From the NCBI GenBank assembly GCA_036506275.1, contig DASXSB010000022.1, positions 1 to 34,482 of the forward strand: a DNA stretch of 34,482 bases. Direction: 5' to 3'. How positions within the stretch are numbered: position 1 is the first letter of the stretch; the number at the start of each line of letters is the position of its first letter. Made by a program: the position numbers and the translations under genes. Below are positions 31,236-34,482 of this stretch, one piece after another. Origin of the DNA: DASXSB01 sp036506275. Lineage in GTDB: Bacteria > Methylomirabilota > Methylomirabilia > Rokubacteriales > CSP1-6. The notes below the pieces were generated by a model that did no database searches, was not told where the DNA came from, and saw only the letters and a list, made by a program, of their open reading frames with translations.

Positions 31236-32527
31236 GCCGCCGCGCCGCCCACCTCGCCGTCGCCCTCGCCGTCCTCGTTCCCGCGGTCGCGCTCGCCCAG
31301 GCGCCGGGCATCACGCGGAGCCGCCTGCCCAACGGCATGACCGTGGTCGTGCGGGAAAACTCCGCCGCTCCCCTCGTCGCCTACTCGCTGCTGGTGAAGA
31401 TGGGGACGCGCACCGAGACCGCGGACAATGCCGGCATCTCGAACATGCTCCAGCTCATGCTCGTGCGCGGCACGGAGAAGATGAGCGGGGAGGAGATCGT
31501 CAGCGCCGCCGATCGGATGGGCGGGAGCATCGACGCCTACGCCGACGCCGACTACTCCGAGATCACCGCCAGCGCCCTCTCGCGCAACTGGCAGCCGATG
31601 CTCGAGCTGCTCGCCGACGTCGCCCTCCGCCCGACGATACCGGAGGGCCTCGTCCCCGCCGTGCGCGACTACCTCGTGCGCCAGATCAGGAACCGCGGCG
31701 AGAAGCCGTACGACGTGGCCGCGGATCGGATGCGCGCCGCCCTCTTCGGCTCCCATCCCTACGCCTGGGATTCGCTGGGCCGGCGCGAAAGCGTGGAGCA
31801 GTTCACGCGCGATGCGCTCGTCGCCTATTATCGGCGCTACTACGTGCCGGGTCAGATGGTGCTCGCGGTCAGCGGCGACGTGAAGGGCGCTGACGTGCTG
31901 CGAGAGGTCGAACGTATCTTCGGCGCCATCGCCGCCGGCAATGCGGAGGCTCCGAAGCCTCCGGCGCCACCGGTGATGTCGGCCACGCGCGAGGTCTTCA
32001 CGGTCCCCGGGGCGCAGGCGCAGATCTTCATGGCCGCCCTCGCGCCGCCGTTCACCGATCCCGACTTCGCCGCCCTCAAGGTCACGGCCGCGATTCTCGG
32101 GGGGGGAATGGCGTCGCGCTTCTTCTCGGACCTGCGCGACAAGCAGGCGCTTGCCTACACGACCTTCGCTCAGTACCCGGGGCGGATCGATACGAGCGCG
32201 TTCGTGACGATTCTCGGAACGGCGCCCGCGAACGTCCCCAAGGCGGAGGCGGCGCTCACGGAACAGCTCGCGCGCATCCGGAACGAGCCGGCCTCGGAGG
32301 AAGAGGTGGCCGTCGCGCGCTCCTACGTCGTCGGCAACCAGGCCATGGACCGCCGGTCCAACGCGCGCCAGGCCTGGTACCTCGCCGCCGGCGAGCTGGT
32401 GGGTGTCGGCTATCAGTTCTTCGACGTCTACGCCGCCAACGTGAAGAAGGTCACGCCCGCCGACGTGCAGCGCGTGGCCCGGCAGTATCTCGGCGTGCTC
32501 CGGACCGTCGTCGTCCATCCGCCTTGA
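31232..32527 (+). CDS. M16-family peptidase-like, non-catalytic partner
   Basis: 431 residues with a Sec signal (AHLAVALAVLVPAVALAQA). The M16 fold is clear: RSRLPNGMTVVVREN at the start, DADYSEITASALSRNWQPMLELLADV, and LGGGMASRFFSDLRDKQALAY for the C-terminal domain including the R/Y pair that binds substrate. The zinc motif is missing: ISNMLQLML stands where HxxEH should be. This is the usual split of M16 heterodimers, one active subunit and one with the Gly-rich/substrate loop. It is coupled to the preceding gene by ATGA. Confidence 0.9.
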   Translation: MSRRAAHLAVALAVLVPAVALAQAPGITRSRLPNGMTVVVRENSAAPLVAYSLLVKMGTRTETADNAGISNMLQLMLVRGTEKMSGEEIVSAADRMGGSIDAYADADYSEITASALSRNWQPMLELLADVALRPTIPEGLVPAVRDYLVRQIRNRGEKPYDVAADRMRAALFGSHPYAWDSLGRRESVEQFTRDALVAYYRRYYVPGQMVLAVSGDVKGADVLREVERIFGAIAAGNAEAPKPPAPPVMSATREVFTVPGAQAQIFMAALAPPFTDPDFAALKVTAAILGGGMASRFFSDLRDKQALAYTTFAQYPGRIDTSAFVTILGTAPANVPKAEAALTEQLARIRNEPASEEEVAVARSYVVGNQAMDRRSNARQAWYLAAGELVGVGYQFFDVYAANVKKVTPADVQRVARQYLGVLRTVVVHPP

Positions 32528-32550
32528 CGGTGGTACGATCCGCGTGCCGA

Positions 32551-32568
32551 GCGACCCCAGCGGGTCGC
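32551..32568 (+). other. Leader hairpin next to the ribosome-binding site
   Basis: GCGACCC, loop CAGC, GGGTCGC, directly before GGGAGGAGG of the propeller-protein gene. There is no T-run. It could end or shield the M16 transcript or shape translation of the next gene. Confidence 0.35.
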
Positions 32569-32581
32569 GGGAGGAGGCCCC

Positions 32582-33640
32582 ATGAGCACGCGTGTCTATG
32601 CCGGCGCCGGACACTGGACTTCCGTGGGTGAGGATGCGCAGCCGGGGGGTCTCTTCCGCCTGACCGTCGGCGACGACCGGTGGGAATGCCTCGGCGGCGG
32701 CCTGCCGCCCGACGCCGACGTGAGGGCCATCGCGATCCACCCGAACGACCCCCGCGTGATCTACGCAGGCACGCAGCACGGCGCCTATCGCAGCGACGAC
32801 GGCGGCGACACGTGGAGCGCGACGGGGGCGCTGGACGCGGGCGCCACCGTGTGGTCGTTCCGCTTCCATCCGCGCGATCCCGAGGTCATCTACGCGGGCA
32901 CGGCGCCCCCCGCGGTCTATCGCAGCGAGGATCGCGGGCAAACCTGGGAGCGGATGCCAGGTTTGAGGCCGCCCGGCCGCGTCGCCATGAACTTTCCGTG
33001 CCGCGTCACCCGCATCGCCATCGACCCGACCCATCCGGACGAGATCTACGCGGGCCTCGAGGTCGACGGCGTCCTGCGCAGCATGGACGGTGGGAAATCG
33101 TGGGAGGACGTGAGCGGTGATCTTGCCAAGCTCTCCGAGCGGCCGCACCTCCGGAGCCGCATCGCGAGCGATACCGAGATGGAAGGCATGCTCGACTCCC
33201 ACGCCCTCTGCATCTCGAGCGCAGCGCCGGGCGTGGTCTTCCTCGCCGTCCGCATGGGTCTCTTCCAGAGCGCCGACCGCGGCGCCACCTGGACCGACAT
33301 GGAGATCGGCCGCTTCTCGCCGCTCACGTACGCGCGCGACGTGACCGTCTCCCCGCACGATCCGCGCACGCTCGTCGCCTGCCTGAGCGTGGCCGCGCGC
33401 GGCGACGACGGGTCGCTCTATCGAAGCCAGGATCTCGGGCGCACGTGGCGCCGCCTGGACCACGGCGTGAAGGCCGAGGGGACGATGATGGCGGTGGCGT
33501 TGCACCCGGCCGATCCCGATCAGATGTACTGCGCCACCCGCAGCGGCCAGGTCTTCGGCACCAAGGACGGCGGCGCCACGTGGCGCGAGCATCGGTTGCC
33601 CGACGGCGCCCGGGACGTCTACACGATCGCCTGCGTCTGA
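32582..33640 (+). CDS. Asp-box (BNR) beta-propeller protein
   Basis: 352 residues with at least six Asp-box motifs of the form SxDxGxTW: SDDGGDTW, SEDRGQTW, SMDGGKSW, SADRGATW, SQDLGRTW and TKDGGATW. Each follows a DPxxIYAGT- or HPxDP-type turn, giving a six- or seven-bladed propeller like YCF48, sortilin or sialidase-like proteins. No signal peptide or sialidase Arg triad is evident, so it is probably a cytoplasmic binding protein or a glycosidase of unknown substrate. The ATG has a strong GGGAGGAGG 6 nt upstream. Confidence 0.85.
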   Translation: MSTRVYAGAGHWTSVGEDAQPGGLFRLTVGDDRWECLGGGLPPDADVRAIAIHPNDPRVIYAGTQHGAYRSDDGGDTWSATGALDAGATVWSFRFHPRDPEVIYAGTAPPAVYRSEDRGQTWERMPGLRPPGRVAMNFPCRVTRIAIDPTHPDEIYAGLEVDGVLRSMDGGKSWEDVSGDLAKLSERPHLRSRIASDTEMEGMLDSHALCISSAAPGVVFLAVRMGLFQSADRGATWTDMEIGRFSPLTYARDVTVSPHDPRTLVACLSVAARGDDGSLYRSQDLGRTWRRLDHGVKAEGTMMAVALHPADPDQMYCATRSGQVFGTKDGGATWREHRLPDGARDVYTIACV

Positions 33641-33651
33641 AGCGACGGACC

Positions 33652-33683
33652 TGCGCCTCCGACGTGCTAGAGTCGGAGGCGCA
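33652..33683 (+). promoter_or_regulatory. Perfect 12-bp hairpin enclosing the helicase ribosome-binding site
   Basis: TGCGCCTCCGAC, loop GTGCTAGA, GTCGGAGGCGCA. The right arm contains GGAGG and ends on the A of the helicase ATG, so folding would hide both. A -10-like TAGAGT overlaps the loop. Confidence 0.55.
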
Positions 33684-34482
33684 TGACGGCCGATCGGATC
33701 CTCGAAGGCCTGAACGACACGCAACGTCGGGCCGTCACGCACGAGACCGGTCCGCTCTTGATCGTCGCCGGCGCCGGCACCGGCAAGACCACCGTCATCA
33801 CCCGCCGCATCGCCTACTTGATCGCGGCGCGCAAGGCGCTTCCCCACGAGATCCTCGCCCTCACGTTCACCGACAAGGCCGCCGCCGAGATGGAAGAGCG
33901 CGTCGATACGCTGGTGCCGTACGGCTACGCCGACGTGGAGATCTCGACCTTCCACGCTTTCGGCGATCGCCTCCTGCGCGAGCACTCACTGGAGGTTGGC
34001 CTCACCCCCGATTTCCGCGTGCTCAGCCGCGCCGAGCAGGTGATTTTCTTCCGCGATCGGCTCTTCGAGTTCCCGCTCGAGCGCTATCGGCCGCTCGGCG
34101 ATCCCACGCGCCACCTGCAGGCGATGATCACGCTCATGAGCCGCTGCAAGGACGAAGACATCGCGCCCGCCGAGTACGAGGCGTGCGCGGCGCGCCTACG
34201 CGAGCAGGCCGCGGGGGCGCCGCCGGACGAAGTGCTCGCCGATGTCGCCGCCGCCCAGACGGAGCTGAGCGCCACCTACACCAAGTACCAGGAGCTGATG
34301 GCGCGCGAGGGTGCCGTCGACTTCGGCGACCAGATCGTGTACGCGCTCAAGCTCCTGCGCGCGCGGCCGCACGTGCGCACCGCCTGCCAGCGTCGTTTCC
34401 GCTACATCCTCGTCGACGAGTTCCAGGACACCAACTACGCCCAGTTCGAGCTCGTGAAGATCCTTTCCGCGCGTCACGGGAA
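33683..34482 (+). CDS. UvrD/PcrA-type superfamily 1 DNA helicase (5' part, cut by window end)
   Basis: 266 codons are visible with no stop. The N terminus has the Q motif (LNDTQRRAV, Q14), Walker A GAGTGKTT at 30-37, motif Ia TFTDKAAAEMEERV, motif Ib STFHAFG and Walker B LVDEFQDTNYAQ. These define an ATP-driven 3'-5' DNA helicase of the UvrD/Rep/PcrA group, used in repair and replication restart. The 1B subdomain starts after about residue 105. The ATG was chosen at 33683 because the Q motif follows directly. Later domains, including a possible fused nuclease, lie beyond the window. Confidence 0.92.
   Translation, partial: MTADRILEGLNDTQRRAVTHETGPLLIVAGAGTGKTTVITRRIAYLIAARKALPHEILALTFTDKAAAEMEERVDTLVPYGYADVEISTFHAFGDRLLREHSLEVGLTPDFRVLSRAEQVIFFRDRLFEFPLERYRPLGDPTRHLQAMITLMSRCKDEDIAPAEYEACAARLREQAAGAPPDEVLADVAAAQTELSATYTKYQELMAREGAVDFGDQIVYALKLLRARPHVRTACQRRFRYILVDEFQDTNYAQFELVKILSARHG

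Noticed and set aside
1..34482. tRNA, rRNA, insertion sequence, integrase, phage or toxin-antitoxin genes
   Set aside because: I looked on both strands and saw no cloverleaf, rRNA core, transposase, att-like repeat or small toxin pair.

Overview
This is a GC-rich chromosomal segment from an uncultured Gram-negative bacterium. The evidence for that is lipoprotein and Tat-like signal peptides, a PEP-CTERM surface protein, paired M16 peptidases and a patatin lipoprotein. A Thermus/archaea-type 2-thiolation pair (TtuB/TtuA-like), many multi-domain histidine kinases and the mix of envelope families fit soil lineages such as Rokubacteria/Methylomirabilota or a deltaproteobacterial relative. That placement is inference, because no rRNA, tRNA or phylogenetic marker is complete here.

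Layout. 1-5 kb is housekeeping and metabolism: a Nudix hydrolase, a DinB-like protein, a ubiquitin-like sulfur carrier coupled to a TtuA-type thiolase of tRNA, two DUF3592-like membrane proteins, a thiolase behind a recognisable promoter/operator, and a 27-residue Cys-rich microprotein. 5.2-6.2 kb carries a NodB-like deacetylase relative. 6.2-16.9 kb is one minus-strand block, read from 16.9 down to 6.2 kb: beta-ketoacyl synthase, two membrane 7TM-type/GAF/PAS histidine kinases, a degenerate kinase that has lost its phosphoacceptor His and ATP-site motifs, and a REC-GAF-PAS-kinase-REC hybrid whose last receiver lacks the phosphoacceptor Asp. No DNA-binding response regulator is present. Roughly 11.93-17.0 kb of this block is visibly less GC-rich than everything around it, and one edge falls inside a kinase gene at the membrane/cytoplasm module boundary.

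17-21 kb carries a Tat-exported protein, a PfkB sugar kinase whose end overlaps an antisense PEP-CTERM gene, and a secreted protein. 21-32.5 kb is an envelope region: an alpha/beta-hydrolase lipoprotein, a patatin lipoprotein, a DUF3300-DUF2950 pair, a periplasmic-binding-domain histidine kinase and an active/inactive M16 peptidase pair. Five copies of a palindrome of the form GGACCWWGGTCC sit upstream of these transcription units, all in the same orientation relative to their genes, which suggests a shared, undescribed envelope regulon. 32.6-34.5 kb holds an Asp-box beta-propeller protein and the start of a UvrD-type helicase whose ribosome-binding site lies in a perfect 12-bp hairpin.

The strongest candidates for something new are (1) the ketosynthase-led kinase/pseudokinase operon, (2) the GGACCWWGGTCC operator set, (3) the TtuB-like carrier with a tail beyond its Gly-Gly, and (4) the helicase leader hairpin. 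No CRISPR array, insertion sequence, integrase, tRNA or rRNA was seen.
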